Assembly: GCF_003050935.1 (NCBI RefSeq)
Contig: NZ_QAOX01000016.1
Location: 1-40,806 of the forward strand
From: Luteibacter sp. OK325
Lineage (GTDB): Bacteria > Pseudomonadota > Gammaproteobacteria > Xanthomonadales > Rhodanobacteraceae
DNA length: 40,806 nucleotides
Reading direction: 5' to 3'
The notes under the pieces are model-generated. The model made no database searches. It had not been told where the DNA came from and saw only the letters and a list, made by a program, of their open reading frames with translations. This document shows, in pieces, positions 7,220 to 16,531 of this stretch. Made by a program: the position numbers and the translations under genes. Each line of letters begins with the position of its first letter. Positions within the stretch are counted from its first letter, which is position 1.

Positions 7220-9227
7220 GCATACCCCTGGCCCGCCGGACAGCGATCGACCGATCGCCGCGAATTCGCTGCCCGTCTCGCCCCGCGAGGCGGCCATGCG
7301 TGCGCTCGTCTATCGGCGTCGCCTGCGCGAGAAGCCGCGCGAAAGCGCGCGCCGCATCGCTGGCTGGGTCGGCACGATCCTCGTCCACCTGGTCTTCCTG
7401 TTCGGGATGATCCTCGGCCCGGCGTACAACGTCCTGCCAGCGCCGCCGGAGCCGGACAATCCCGACGCGCTGCAGGTTCGCCTGCTCGACAAGCCACCGC
7501 CGCCACTGCCGCCCGTGCGTGGCACGCCATCGACCGCGCCCGTGGCCAAAGTGAAACGCACGACCACTTGGGACACCAAGGCCAGCCGGGCGGCGCGCGG
7601 TTCGCATGCGGCAGCCGTGGCGGCGGTGAAGACGCAGGCGCGCCCGGCGATCGCCGTGCCCGCCGCCCAGCCGCCCAAGGCGAAGGCTGACCCGAAACCT
7701 GCCGCGCCGCCGCCGAGCGTCGCGGCGGTGGCCGAGCGCCCCGTGGTTCAGCCCAAGTCACCACCGGCGCAGCGCGACCTCGAGAAAGTGCCTTTGCCGA
7801 CACCGGCGCCGCCCGACCTTGCGGTGGATACGCCGAAGCCGCAGATCGTGCCGCCGACCTTCCAGCCGGACCCGGTTCGCCGGCCGCAGGAGGAGGGTTC
7901 GGAACCCATGCCGCCGCCCGCGTCACTGGACATCCCGCCGACCCCGGCATCGCAGATGACCGTGACGCCCAATCCGCCCACGATCACCGCCGAACGTACG
8001 ACGCCGGTACCCACCCAGGCGATGACGTTGGCGACGGTGCCGCGCCCGGAGGTGGAGGAAAGCTCGGCGCCACCCACGCCGCAGGACGTCCCGCTGCCGC
8101 AGGTCGCCACCGAGCCAGCGGCGCCGCCGCAACCGGACCTGACCGTGGATACGCGTCCCGTTCCGCCGAAGATTTCGGTGCAGGCGGTGACCGCACCGCC
8201 CGTCGAGGCGGAGGCGGAGCTCGAGGCCGTCCCCTTGCCCGACGCGGTCGCGAAGCCGTCCGTATCGGCGCCGGTCACCACCGTCGATCGACCGTCGGTG
8301 CAGGCGCCCGCCGTATCGCCCGGCGACATGCAACGCCCGGTGGCGGGTGTCGAGACGGCGCCCTCCGCGCCGGGCCAGGCTCCCGGTGACACCGCTGCGG
8401 GCGAGTCGACCGCAGAGGCTGCGGCAACGCAGGGCAAGCAAGGCGACAACCACGCGGCCGAAGCGGTCGAGGGACAGTCGGCGGGCAAGGCATCGCCCGG
8501 CGAAGCCAATGTCGCTGGGTCGAATACGCCCGGCGCTGCGCAGGAGTCCGGCAAGCCGGGCGCCGCCAGGGGCGCGGACGAGGGTGAGCGGCTGACGGGA
8601 GCGAACGGCACATCCAACCGCAGCGACGGTGTCGTCGGCGGGCAGGGCGACAAGACCGGTCAGGTCGGCGCGTATACGGAACTGAAGCCGCGCGGCAACG
8701 TCACCGTGCAGAACGGTCCCCACTTCCATGTCGACTACAAGCCGACGCGGTTCGAAGGTGCGTGGACGCCGAAGGGTGAATCGAGCGTGGATACCGCGCT
8801 GCGGCAAGGTGTGGAGGCATCCACGGCACACTTCGCCGTTCCGCTTCCGCGAGGCATTCGCCTTAATTGCACGGCTGGGCCCGGCACCGCAGGCGACCGC
8901 AAGGCGAGCGACACCATGAATGCGATCTCCATCTTCACCCTTGGCTGTAGCGGTGGCGATGGCCCGCCGAAGCCGACGAATACCGAAGCCACGGCAAAAA
9001 ACCAGACCATGGCTCCGGCCAAACCGCTGGCCGAAAACCTGCCGCCGGCGAACTCGGCGACGGTGGCAACGGCACCCGTAGCGCTGGACAACACCGCGTA
9101 CTGCACTGCGGCTCGGATTGCTGGTGGGCCGTTGCCGCCTGGCTGCGAGGCCTCGATCAAGATCAACGTCCCCGCGGCCAACGCGGCGAGCGGTTCGTGG
9201 GTCCCGGCCAGCGATCAGTTCAAGTAG
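7218..9227 (+). CDS. TonB-like proline-rich inner-membrane protein, paralogue B (function unknown)
   Basis: A 669-residue protein built like its upstream neighbour: a basic N-terminus, one membrane helix (about 48-67) with an internal histidine (TILVH), then a very long Pro/Ala/Val-rich linker of roughly 400 residues that becomes Gly/Ala/Glu-rich before the C-terminal domain. The C-terminal domain has TRFEGAW, RLNC, FTLGC and a final CTAARIAGGPLPPGC. The last cysteine pair has exactly the 14-residue spacing of paralogue A. The start is uncertain: ATG 7218 keeps homology with paralogue A upstream of the helix, while ATG 7296 has the better ribosome site. It follows paralogue A by 58 bases, so the two are probably one operon. 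The length would allow it to span the periplasm; function is unknown. Confidence 0.72.
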   Translation: MHTPGPPDSDRPIAANSLPVSPREAAMRALVYRRRLREKPRESARRIAGWVGTILVHLVFLFGMILGPAYNVLPAPPEPDNPDALQVRLLDKPPPPLPPVRGTPSTAPVAKVKRTTTWDTKASRAARGSHAAAVAAVKTQARPAIAVPAAQPPKAKADPKPAAPPPSVAAVAERPVVQPKSPPAQRDLEKVPLPTPAPPDLAVDTPKPQIVPPTFQPDPVRRPQEEGSEPMPPPASLDIPPTPASQMTVTPNPPTITAERTTPVPTQAMTLATVPRPEVEESSAPPTPQDVPLPQVATEPAAPPQPDLTVDTRPVPPKISVQAVTAPPVEAEAELEAVPLPDAVAKPSVSAPVTTVDRPSVQAPAVSPGDMQRPVAGVETAPSAPGQAPGDTAAGESTAEAAATQGKQGDNHAAEAVEGQSAGKASPGEANVAGSNTPGAAQESGKPGAARGADEGERLTGANGTSNRSDGVVGGQGDKTGQVGAYTELKPRGNVTVQNGPHFHVDYKPTRFEGAWTPKGESSVDTALRQGVEASTAHFAVPLPRGIRLNCTAGPGTAGDRKASDTMNAISIFTLGCSGGDGPPKPTNTEATAKNQTMAPAKPLAENLPPANSATVATAPVALDNTAYCTAARIAGGPLPPGCEASIKINVPAANAASGSWVPASDQFK

Positions 9228-9708
9228 GCAGGCGTCGGATCTCGGTGCCGGCGACCATGTCGGGAATCGCCCGGCGACGGCGGTCGACAAGTGCGGGTAA
9301 CAACAGCACGAGCCAGCCGATCACCGGTGCCCACAGCGCAGCCTTCATCGAGGTCAACGGATAGATGAGGACCAGGGCAAGGGGCAGGGCGGCGACGATC
9401 AGTCGCAACAGGCCCCGCTTCCAGGTCACGGGCGCGCCACTGGCATCCGTGACCCGGATGCGCCAGGGCCGCATGCCCAGTGTCTGCCCACCGCGCATCC
9501 AGGACAGCAGGAAATAGGCGCCCACGACGAGGCCCTGCAACGGCTGGTACCACCATGTGAGCATCTGCCCGTGTTCGCCGAACAGGTGTCCGCCAGTAAC
9601 CATCTGCGAGAGCAGCCCCACGACCATGACGATGGCGACCACCGCGAGCACGTCGTAGACGATCGCCGCGAAGCGGCGCCAGGCGGGAGCGGGCGAGGTC
9701 GGGGTCAT
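9220..9708 (-). CDS. RDD-family membrane protein
   Basis: A 162-residue integral membrane protein with the RDD pattern: an early arginine in APAWRRFAAIVYDVLAV (helix 1), a glycine-rich stretch GGQTLGMRPWRIRVTDASG between helices 2 and 3, and an aspartate in the C-terminal LVDRRRRAIPDMVAGT. Three or more hydrophobic segments are visible. The family is widespread, has no settled function and is suspected of transport. ATG 9708 starts just before the first helix; longer in-frame openings run into the promoter region of the divergent xerD and are rejected. Its 3' end overlaps the last 8 bases of TonB-like paralogue B, tail to tail. Confidence 0.8.
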   Translation of the reverse strand: MTPTSPAPAWRRFAAIVYDVLAVVAIVMVVGLLSQMVTGGHLFGEHGQMLTWWYQPLQGLVVGAYFLLSWMRGGQTLGMRPWRIRVTDASGAPVTWKRGLLRLIVAALPLALVLIYPLTSMKAALWAPVIGWLVLLLPALVDRRRRAIPDMVAGTEIRRLPT

Positions 9709-9843
9709 GCAATTCCATGGCGATGGTGACGCGGCATTGTAGACGGGGCCGATGAGTGCGATGGTGCCGTGAACTTTCGCGAGGACAAATCGAGTATCGA
9801 GCGTCTCTGATGTCGGCGTGAGAGTATTCGGGTGTTGCTTGCC

Positions 9844-10782
9844 ATGCCCGAACTCATGTCCGTCGATACCGATCTTCCCGCCGCCGAACTTGCCGCCGAT
9901 GACGCTCATCGCATCGAGCGCTTCATCGAACGCATCTGGGCGGAGGATGGCCTGGCCGACCGTACGCTCGACGCCTACCGCCGCGACCTGCAAGGGCTGG
10001 CGCGCTGGCTGGGTACGCGCGGACGCTCCCTGGCGACGGCGGGTCGCGAGGATATCTCCGCTTATCACGGCAGTCAGCCGGTCGCCGTGCGCAGCATGGC
10101 GCGGCGCCAGTCGGCGTTTCGCCGGTTCTTCGCCCAGCTCGCGCGAGACGAGGGTGCGCGCGAGGATCCGACCCTGCTCATGCAGCGCCCACGTATGCCG
10201 CGTAGCCTGCCGAAGGCGCTGGCCGAGCGCGAGATCGAGGCGCTGATCGTCGCTCCCGACCTGACTAACCCACTAGGCCAGCGTGACCGGGCGATGCTCG
10301 AATTAATGTACTCGTCCGGCCTCCGGGTGTCGGAGCTCGTGGAGTTGCCGCTCACCGGCCTGAATACGCGACAAGGCGTGCTTCGGGTCACCGGCAAGGG
10401 TGGCAAGGACCGGCTGGTGCCGGTGGGCGAGGAAGCTCTGAACCATGTCGAGACGTACCTGCGCGAGGCCCGCCCACAACTGGCCAGGGGCCATGGGCAG
10501 CCGGTGGCGCTGTTTCTGTCCCGCCGCGGCGACGGCATGACCCGGCAGATGTTCTGGACACTGGTGAAGCGCTACGCCATGCAGGTGGGTATCCCGGCCA
10601 AGCGGGTATCCCCGCATGTACTCCGGCATTCGTTCGCCACCCACCTGCTCAATCACGGAGCCGACCTGCGGGCATTGCAGATGTTGCTCGGCCACAGCTC
10701 GCTCAGCACCACGCAGATCTACACACTGGTGGCCAAGGAAGGGCTCAAGCGGCTTCACGCCCAGCATCACCCGCGCGGCTGA
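9844..10782 (+). CDS. xerD: Site-specific tyrosine recombinase XerD
   Basis: A 312-residue tyrosine recombinase that with XerC resolves chromosome dimers at dif during division. The N-terminal core-binding domain (about 22-110) is followed by the catalytic domain with the complete set of active-site residues: Arg161 (SSGLRVSEL), Lys185 (GKGGKDR), His258 and Arg261 (HVLRHSFATHLL), His284 (LLGHSSLSTTQIYT) and Tyr293. The end HAQHHPRG is typical of XerD rather than XerC. An in-frame GTG at 9832 and an ATG at 9856 are alternative starts. It is divergent from the RDD gene and is followed by dsbC. Confidence 0.94.
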   Translation: MPELMSVDTDLPAAELAADDAHRIERFIERIWAEDGLADRTLDAYRRDLQGLARWLGTRGRSLATAGREDISAYHGSQPVAVRSMARRQSAFRRFFAQLARDEGAREDPTLLMQRPRMPRSLPKALAEREIEALIVAPDLTNPLGQRDRAMLELMYSSGLRVSELVELPLTGLNTRQGVLRVTGKGGKDRLVPVGEEALNHVETYLREARPQLARGHGQPVALFLSRRGDGMTRQMFWTLVKRYAMQVGIPAKRVSPHVLRHSFATHLLNHGADLRALQMLLGHSSLSTTQIYTLVAKEGLKRLHAQHHPRG

Positions 10783-10872
10783 GGGTCCATGGCACAATCG
10801 GGGGAACCGATTGCGTGGCGCGTGTTCCAACACCTGCCCCGCACTTCCCCCGGTAGCAGATTGGAGTCCGCT

Positions 10873-11622
10873 ATGTTCAAGAAAATCCTCCCGGCGATCC
10901 TGGCTGGCGCGTTCGCCATGACGGCCTCCGCCGCCGACGACCAGGCCGCCGTGCGCGCCGCCGTCGAAGGGATCGGCCCCGGCATCGAGGTGCAGAGCAT
11001 CGCGCCCGCGCCGATTCCCGGCTATTACCAGGTCATTGCGTCGGGCCGCATGGTCTATGTCAGCGCCGACGGCCATTACATGCTCAACGGCAACCTGGTC
11101 GACCTGCAGAAGAAGACCGATCTCAGCGCCGCCGCGTGGTCTGGCCTGCGCAAGACCGAGCTGGCCAAGGTGCCCGAGTCACAGCGGCTGGTTTACTCGC
11201 CGGCCAATCCGAAGCACAAGATCACCGTCTTCACCGACGTGGACTGCGGGTTCTGCCGCCAGCTGCACGCGCACATCAACGAATTCAACAAGCAGGGCAT
11301 CGCCGTCGAGTACGTGTTCTGGCCCCGCGAAGGCGTGAAGACCACCGCCGGTAACGACACACCCTCGTACACGAAGGCCGTGTCGGTGTGGTGTGCCGCC
11401 GACCGCAAGAGTGCCTTCGACTCGGCCATGTCGGGCGCGGCGGTGAAGGCCGCCAGCTGCGCCAATCCGGTCAAGGACGAATTCGAACTGGGCGAGCGGC
11501 TGGGTGTGAACGGCACGCCTACCATCGTCAACGAGAACGGCGACGTCATTGGCGGTTACCTGACCCCGGAGCAGATGCTGAAGGCGCTCAGCGCCCCGGC
11601 TGGGTCCGCGCGCAACGGCTGA
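10873..11622 (+). CDS. dsbC: Periplasmic thiol:disulfide isomerase DsbC
   Basis: A 249-residue periplasmic protein that reshuffles wrong disulfides. A signal peptide (MFKKILPAILAGAFAMTASA) is followed by the dimerization domain (about 22-85), a linker helix, and a thioredoxin-fold domain with the active site CGFC (125-128), the cis-proline loop NGTPTI (213-218) and the second structural cysteine pair (Cys174, Cys196) seen in DsbC. GGAG lies eight bases before the ATG at 10873. The gap of 90 bases after xerD may hold its promoter or be within a shared transcript. It is relevant to the cysteine-containing secreted proteins in this window (TonB-like pair, metalloproteases). Confidence 0.94.
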   Translation: MFKKILPAILAGAFAMTASAADDQAAVRAAVEGIGPGIEVQSIAPAPIPGYYQVIASGRMVYVSADGHYMLNGNLVDLQKKTDLSAAAWSGLRKTELAKVPESQRLVYSPANPKHKITVFTDVDCGFCRQLHAHINEFNKQGIAVEYVFWPREGVKTTAGNDTPSYTKAVSVWCAADRKSAFDSAMSGAAVKAASCANPVKDEFELGERLGVNGTPTIVNENGDVIGGYLTPEQMLKALSAPAGSARNG

Positions 11623-11632
11623 TTCGGAAGCT

Positions 11633-11758
11633 TCGCCGCTGAAGCGGCTCCCACAAGGGCGCCCGGTCTACCTCGCCCCCTGTGGGAGCTTCTTCAGCGG
11701 CGATTCCTTACGCCAGGCCCCCTGTGGGAGCCGCTTCAGCGGCGATTCCCTACGCAAG
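11633..11758. repeat. Three REP-like arms with a 42-base tandem duplication
   Basis: Arm one, inverted, is 11633-11655. Arms two and three, direct, are 11681-11704 and 11723-11746. The last two lie in a tandem duplication of about 42 bases (11675-11716 and 11717-11758), shown by matching flanks (GGCGATTCCTTACGC and GGCGATTCCCTACGC). Arm two has CTTCTTCAGCGG, which breaks the stem, while arm three keeps CCGCTTCAGCGG. The group fills most of the dsbC-purL gap. Confidence 0.8.
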
Positions 11759-11779
11759 ATGCTGCCGCGCAACATCATG

Positions 11780-11785
11780 TAGAAT
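11780..11785 (+). promoter_or_regulatory. Candidate -10 box for purL
   Basis: TAGAAT lies 31 bases before the purL ATG in an AT-richer patch right after the REP arms. No convincing -35 element is seen. Confidence 0.3.
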
Positions 11786-11816
11786 AGGCGTTTTCCTGCA
11801 GCGCCTTTCCCCCCGC

Positions 11817-14800
11817 ATGATCGCACTCGACGGGCAGAGCGCCCTCTCACCGTTTCGCCTCGAACGACTGAACGCGCACCTCGATGCCCTGCATCACGGC
11901 ACGCGCGTCCAGGCCGCCTGGTTCACCTATTTCGTCGACGTCGCCGTCGCACCGGAAGGCGAGGCGCGTGCGCGCCTGTTGTCCGTGCTCGAAGCGAAGC
12001 CAGGCGCGCCTGATGCGGCTACGTTCTGGGTTGTCCCGCGCCTGGGCACCATCTCGCCCTGGTCGAGCAAGGCTACCGACATTCTCCACGGCGCAGGTTT
12101 CGACGTGCACCGCGTCGAGCGCGGTACCGCCTGGCGCGTCACCGGCATGCCCGACGCGACCGATCCCAGCTACGCCGCCGTCATGGGCGCGTTCTGCGAT
12201 CCGATGGTGCAGTCACCGCTGGCTTCGCTGGCCGATGCCTCGGGCCTGTTCCTTGCCGGTGAGCCGGGCCCCCTGGGCCATGTGGAGCTCGGCCTGGATC
12301 CGCGTGGCGCGCTTTCCGCCGCCAATCAGCAGCTGGGTCTTGCCCTGGCCGACGACGAGATCGACTACCTCGCCGAGCGGTATGCCGAGATGGGTCGCGC
12401 GCCGACCGACGCCGAGCTGATGATGTTCGCGCAGGCGAACTCGGAGCACTGCCGGCACAAGGTGTTCAATGCCACCTGGACGCTCGACGGCCAGACGCAG
12501 GAAAACTCCCTGTTCGGCATGATCAAGAACACCCACCAGAAGTCGCCGGCGCACACCTTGTCCGCTTATCACGACAACGCCGCGGTGATCGAAGGTTACG
12601 AGGGCAATCGCCTTTTCGTCGATCCGAATGACGGCGTATTCCGCACGGTGGCCGAATCCGCGCCGTTCGCGATCAAGGTCGAAACGCACAACCACCCCAC
12701 CGCGATCGCACCGTGGCCGGGCGCCGCGACGGGCGCTGGCGGCGAAATCCGCGACGAGGGCGCGACCGGCCGTGGTGGCAAGCCGAAAGCCGGCCTTACC
12801 GGTTTCTCGGTATCGCACCTGCGCATCCCGGGCCTGCCGCGTCCCTGGGAGAAAGATCGTCCGCTGCCGCCGCGCATGGCGTCGGCCTTTGAGATCATGC
12901 GTGACGGCCCGCTGGGCGCTGCCGCGTTCAACAATGAATTCGGTCGCCCCGCGCTCGGTGGATACTTCCGCACGTTCGAGCAGGAGACCGGTGAGAAGGG
13001 TCTCCGCCGCGGTTACGACAAGCCGATCATGATCGCCGGCGGCCTCGCCGCGATCCGTCCGGACCATGTCCAGAAGCGCAAGGTTCGTCCGGGTGACAAG
13101 GTCATCGTGCTCGGTGGTCCGGCCATGCTGATCGGCCTGGGCGGCGGTGCCGCGTCCTCGGTCGCCTCGGGCACGTCCAGCGCCGAACTCGACTTCGCCT
13201 CGGTGCAGCGCGACAACGCCGAGATGGAACGCCGTTGCCAGCAGGTGATCGACGCCTGCTGGGCGCGCGGCGACGAGAATCCCATCGTCAGCATCCACGA
13301 CGTGGGCGCCGGTGGCGTTTCCAACGCGATTCCCGAGATCCTCAACGACGCTGGCGTCGGCGGCATCATCGATCTCTCCGCGCTGCCGTGCGACGACCCG
13401 ACGTTGTCGCCCATGCAGGTCTGGAGCAACGAATCGCAGGAGCGCTACGTGCTGGCGATCGGCGCGGAAGACCTCCCGCTGTTCGAGGCCTTCTGCGTTC
13501 GCGAGCGCTGTCCGTATGCCGTGGTTGGCGACGCCACCGCGGAAGCGCGCCTCATCGTCAAGGATCCGCGCCGCGACCTCACCGTGATCGACCTCGGCAT
13601 GGACGTGCTGTTCGGCAAACCGCCGCGCATGCATCGGGACGCCGTGCGCGTGAAGCCGCGCATCGACCTGGTGGCCGATCTCACCGGTATCGGCATGGAC
13701 GAGGCATTGATGCGCGTGCTGCGCCTGCCGGTCGTCGGCAGCAAGAACTTCCTCATCACCATCGGTGACCGCACCGTGGGCGGCCTCAATGCACGCGACC
13801 CGATGGTCGGTCCGTGGCAGGTGCCGGTGGCTGACGTCGCCGTGACCATGACCGACTTCGACGGCTACACCGGCGAAGCGATGGCCATGGCCGAGCGTGC
13901 ACCGATCGCCTTGCTCAACAGCGCCGATGCCGCACGCATGGCGGTTGGTGAAGCCATCACCAATATGGCTGCCGCGTCGCTCAAGCTCGACGAAGTGCGT
14001 ATGTCCGCGAACTGGATGGCCGCCGTGAACCATGCCGGCGAAGACGCCGCGCTGTTCGACGCGGTAAAGGCCGTCGGCATGGAGTTGTGCCCCACGCTCG
14101 ATATCTCGATCCCGGTGGGCAAGGACTCGCTGTCCATGCAGACCGTGTGGACGGATGAGACCGGCAAGGCGCAGAAAACCGTTTCGCCGGTTTCCCTGGT
14201 GATCACCGGCTTCGCCCGCGTGGACGACGTCCGTCGCACGCTCACGCCGCAGATCAAGCTCGACCGTGGCGACAGCGAGCTCTGGCTGATCGACCTCGGC
14301 GCAGGCCGCGATCGCCTCGGCGGTTCGGCGCTCACCCAGGTGTTCAATCGTGCTGGCGGCGTGCCACCGGATCTGGACGACCCGAAGCGCCTGCGTGCGA
14401 TGTTCGAGTTCATCCAGGAAGCGAACCAGGCCGGCCTCCTGCTGGCCTATCACGATCGTTCCGACGGCGGCGCCATCGTCACGCTGCTGGAAATGGCGTT
14501 CGCGGGACGCTGCGGCCTCGAGCTGCGCCTGGATGGCTGGGCCGAAGCGACGCTGCGTGCCCTGTTCAACGAGGAACTCGGCGCGGTCGTGCAGATCGCC
14601 GCGGCCAACCGCGAAGCCTTCGAGCAGTTGCTGGTGAAGTACAACCTCGCCGGCATGACCCACCATGTGGGTCGTCCCAAGGAAAAACTCGGCATCAAGC
14701 TCCACCTCAACGGCGAAACCGCCTTCAAGTGGAACTTCACCGAACTGTTCCGCGCATGGAACGAAACCAGCTCCGCCATGCAGCGCCTGCGCGACAACCC

Positions 14801-15680
14801 GCAGAGCGCGGACCAGGAAAGCGACTGGCGCCTCGACGACGCCGATCCGGGCATGTCGCCGAAGCTCACCTTCGATCCGGCCGAAGACATCGCGGCGCCC
14901 TACATCAACACCGGCGTGCGTCCGCGCGTGGCGATCCTGCGCGAGCAGGGTGTCAACGGCCAGGTCGAGATGGCGGCGGCCTTCAGCCGCGCCGGCTTCG
15001 ACGCGGTCGACGTACACATGTCCGACCTCGCCAGCGGGCGCCATCACCTGAAGGACTTCCGTGGCTTCGCTGCCTGCGGTGGTTTCTCCTACGGCGACGT
15101 GCTCGGTGCCGGCCGCGGCTGGGCAACCTCCATTCTGTACAACGACGCGCTGCGCGAGCAGTTCGCGCGCTTCTTCGAGGACGGCTCCAAGTTTGCGCTT
15201 GGCGTGTGCAACGGCTGCCAGATGATGTCGCAGCTGAAGGACATCATTCCGGACGCGAAGCACTGGCCGCAGTTCCTGCGCAACCAGTCGGAGCAGTACG
15301 AAGCGCGCCTGGCGACGCTCGAGATCCTCGATTCCGCCAGCATGTTCTTCCGCGGCATGACCGGGTCACGCATCCCCGTCGCCGTGGCGCATGGCGAGGG
15401 GCGAGTGTATTTCCCGAACGTGTGCAGCCCGTCGAAGAGCCACGGCTCGGCACGCTTCGTCGACAACCGCGGCAAGCCGACGGAGAGCTATCCGCTCAAT
15501 CCGAACGGTTCGCCGGGTGGCCTGGCCGCCTTCACCGCCGCCGACGGCCGCGTCACGATCATGATGCCGCACCCGGAGCGCGTGTTCCGTACGGCGCAGA
15601 TGAGCTGGCACCCGGAGAACTGGGGCGAGGATTCACCGTGGATGCGCATGTTCCGCAATGCGCGCGTCTGGGTGGGATGA
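11817..15680 (+). CDS. purL: Phosphoribosylformylglycinamidine synthase (large single-chain PurL)
   Basis: A 1287-residue enzyme of purine synthesis that makes FGAM from FGAR, glutamine and ATP. It has the gammaproteobacterial single-chain layout: an N-terminal substrate domain, a linker with [18 protein letters not shown], two AIR-synthase-type ATP-binding halves ([19 protein letters not shown] and later [11 protein letters not shown]), and a C-terminal class I glutamine amidotransferase domain. There the nucleophile is Cys1131 (GVCNGCQMM) and the triad is completed by His1252 and Glu1254 (PHPERVF). The length matches the family (about 1290). The ATG at 11817 starts the conserved part; 45 residues of in-frame sequence before it are translated REP repeats. 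Its stop overlaps the start of the glycosyltransferase (ATGA). Confidence 0.97.
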   Translation: MIALDGQSALSPFRLERLNAHLDALHHGTRVQAAWFTYFVDVAVAPEGEARARLLSVLEAKPGAPDAATFWVVPRLGTISPWSSKATDILHGAGFDVHRVERGTAWRVTGMPDATDPSYAAVMGAFCDPMVQSPLASLADASGLFLAGEPGPLGHVELGLDPRGALSAANQQLGLALADDEIDYLAERYAEMGRAPTDAELMMFAQANSEHCRHKVFNATWTLDGQTQENSLFGMIKNTHQKSPAHTLSAYHDNAAVIEGYEGNRLFVDPNDGVFRTVAESAPFAIKVETHNHPTAIAPWPGAATGAGGEIRDEGATGRGGKPKAGLTGFSVSHLRIPGLPRPWEKDRPLPPRMASAFEIMRDGPLGAAAFNNEFGRPALGGYFRTFEQETGEKGLRRGYDKPIMIAGGLAAIRPDHVQKRKVRPGDKVIVLGGPAMLIGLGGGAASSVASGTSSAELDFASVQRDNAEMERRCQQVIDACWARGDENPIVSIHDVGAGGVSNAIPEILNDAGVGGIIDLSALPCDDPTLSPMQVWSNESQERYVLAIGAEDLPLFEAFCVRERCPYAVVGDATAEARLIVKDPRRDLTVIDLGMDVLFGKPPRMHRDAVRVKPRIDLVADLTGIGMDEALMRVLRLPVVGSKNFLITIGDRTVGGLNARDPMVGPWQVPVADVAVTMTDFDGYTGEAMAMAERAPIALLNSADAARMAVGEAITNMAAASLKLDEVRMSANWMAAVNHAGEDAALFDAVKAVGMELCPTLDISIPVGKDSLSMQTVWTDETGKAQKTVSPVSLVITGFARVDDVRRTLTPQIKLDRGDSELWLIDLGAGRDRLGGSALTQVFNRAGGVPPDLDDPKRLRAMFEFIQEANQAGLLLAYHDRSDGGAIVTLLEMAFAGRCGLELRLDGWAEATLRALFNEELGAVVQIAAANREAFEQLLVKYNLAGMTHHVGRPKEKLGIKLHLNGETAFKWNFTELFRAWNETSSAMQRLRDNPQSADQESDWRLDDADPGMSPKLTFDPAEDIAAPYINTGVRPRVAILREQGVNGQVEMAAAFSRAGFDAVDVHMSDLASGRHHLKDFRGFAACGGFSYGDVLGAGRGWATSILYNDALREQFARFFEDGSKFALGVCNGCQMMSQLKDIIPDAKHWPQFLRNQSEQYEARLATLEILDSASMFFRGMTGSRIPVAVAHGEGRVYFPNVCSPSKSHGSARFVDNRGKPTESYPLNPNGSPGGLAAFTAADGRVTIMMPHPERVFRTAQMSWHPENWGEDSPWMRMFRNARVWVG

Positions 15681-16531
15681 GCGGCGTACTCACCAGCGTC
15701 GTCATCGTGCTCGCCGATAGCGGGCCGTTCACGCGCGAGTGCGTGGATCACGCACTCGCCAGCGACGTGCCCGTCGAAGTCATCATCGTCGACAACGGTT
15801 CCACCGACGGCATTCCCGAAGCGCTCGACCGTGCCTACGCCGAAGACGATCGGGTTCGCGTGATCTACAATCGCGCGAACCTCGGCTTCGGTCCGGCGGT
15901 GAACCGCGGGGCGGCACAGGCGCATGGCGATCGCCTTCTCGTGCTCAATCCCGATTGCCTCGTCGAACCCGACACCATCGCGCGCATGGCGGCGCACATG
16001 AATGTCCACACGGGCATTGTCGGCGCGCTGGTCGGCGATAGCGCCGGTCACATCGACGCCGCCTCGCGTCGGCGCGATCCGCTGTTGCGCCGCTCCCTGA
16101 ATACCTTGTTTGGCCGGAAGGGCGACAACGGCATCGATATCGGCGGTCCCATGCCCCAGGGCGTGGAGGAAGTCGAGATCGTCTCGGGCGCCATCCTGCT
16201 GATGCCGCGTGCCGTGTTCGACCGGCTGGGCGGATTCGACGAAGCCTTCTTCCTGCATTGCGAAGACATGGACCTCTGCCGGCGCGCCCGCGACGGTGGC
16301 TATCGCGTGTTGCTTGCCGGCGATGTGCGCGTCCTGCATGGCAAGGGTGGCTCGAGCCGGCATCGGCCGGTCTTCGTCAGTCGGCACAAGCATCGCAGCA
16401 TGTACCTGTGGTTCCGCCGCCACGACCCCGCCGCACGCAACGCGCTACTGCGCGCGGTGGTCTGGTCGGGCATCTGGACGCACTTCGTCCTGAAAATCCC
16501 CGGCCAACTCGCGCGGCGCCGCCGCCGGTGA
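15677..16531 (+). CDS. Family 2 glycosyltransferase
   Basis: A 284-residue GT-A fold sugar transferase resembling rhamnosyl- and other O-antigen or cell-wall transferases. Seen are the nucleotide-binding [18 protein letters not shown] (DNGSTDG at 39-45), [11 protein letters not shown], the DXD-equivalent NPDC (91-94), and the acceptor/base motif [17 protein letters not shown] typical of GT2. The C-terminus ends with a basic, partly hydrophobic tail (about 255-284) that could sit on the membrane. Donor and acceptor cannot be told. The ATG overlaps the purL stop and its own stop overlaps the start of the EamA gene (GTGA), so the three genes are translationally chained. Confidence 0.88.
   Translation: MSGVLTSVVIVLADSGPFTRECVDHALASDVPVEVIIVDNGSTDGIPEALDRAYAEDDRVRVIYNRANLGFGPAVNRGAAQAHGDRLLVLNPDCLVEPDTIARMAAHMNVHTGIVGALVGDSAGHIDAASRRRDPLLRRSLNTLFGRKGDNGIDIGGPMPQGVEEVEIVSGAILLMPRAVFDRLGGFDEAFFLHCEDMDLCRRARDGGYRVLLAGDVRVLHGKGGSSRHRPVFVSRHKHRSMYLWFRRHDPAARNALLRAVVWSGIWTHFVLKIPGQLARRRRR

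Noticed and set aside
9844-10782. Phage or integron integrase
   Set aside because: Length, the HHPRG end, and the neighbouring dsbC fit chromosomal XerD. No attachment site or phage gene is nearby.
11633-11758. Possible CRISPR-like repeat array
   Set aside because: The repeats are REP-like palindromes with mixed orientation, only two to four per site, without uniform spacers, and no cas gene is present.
12213-15263. Antisense frame of about 1016 codons over purL
   Set aside because: It is fully opposite a complete PurL with all catalytic motifs. It arises from GC-rich third positions, has no recognisable domain, and is rich in H, R, G, D and V, as expected of a shadow.
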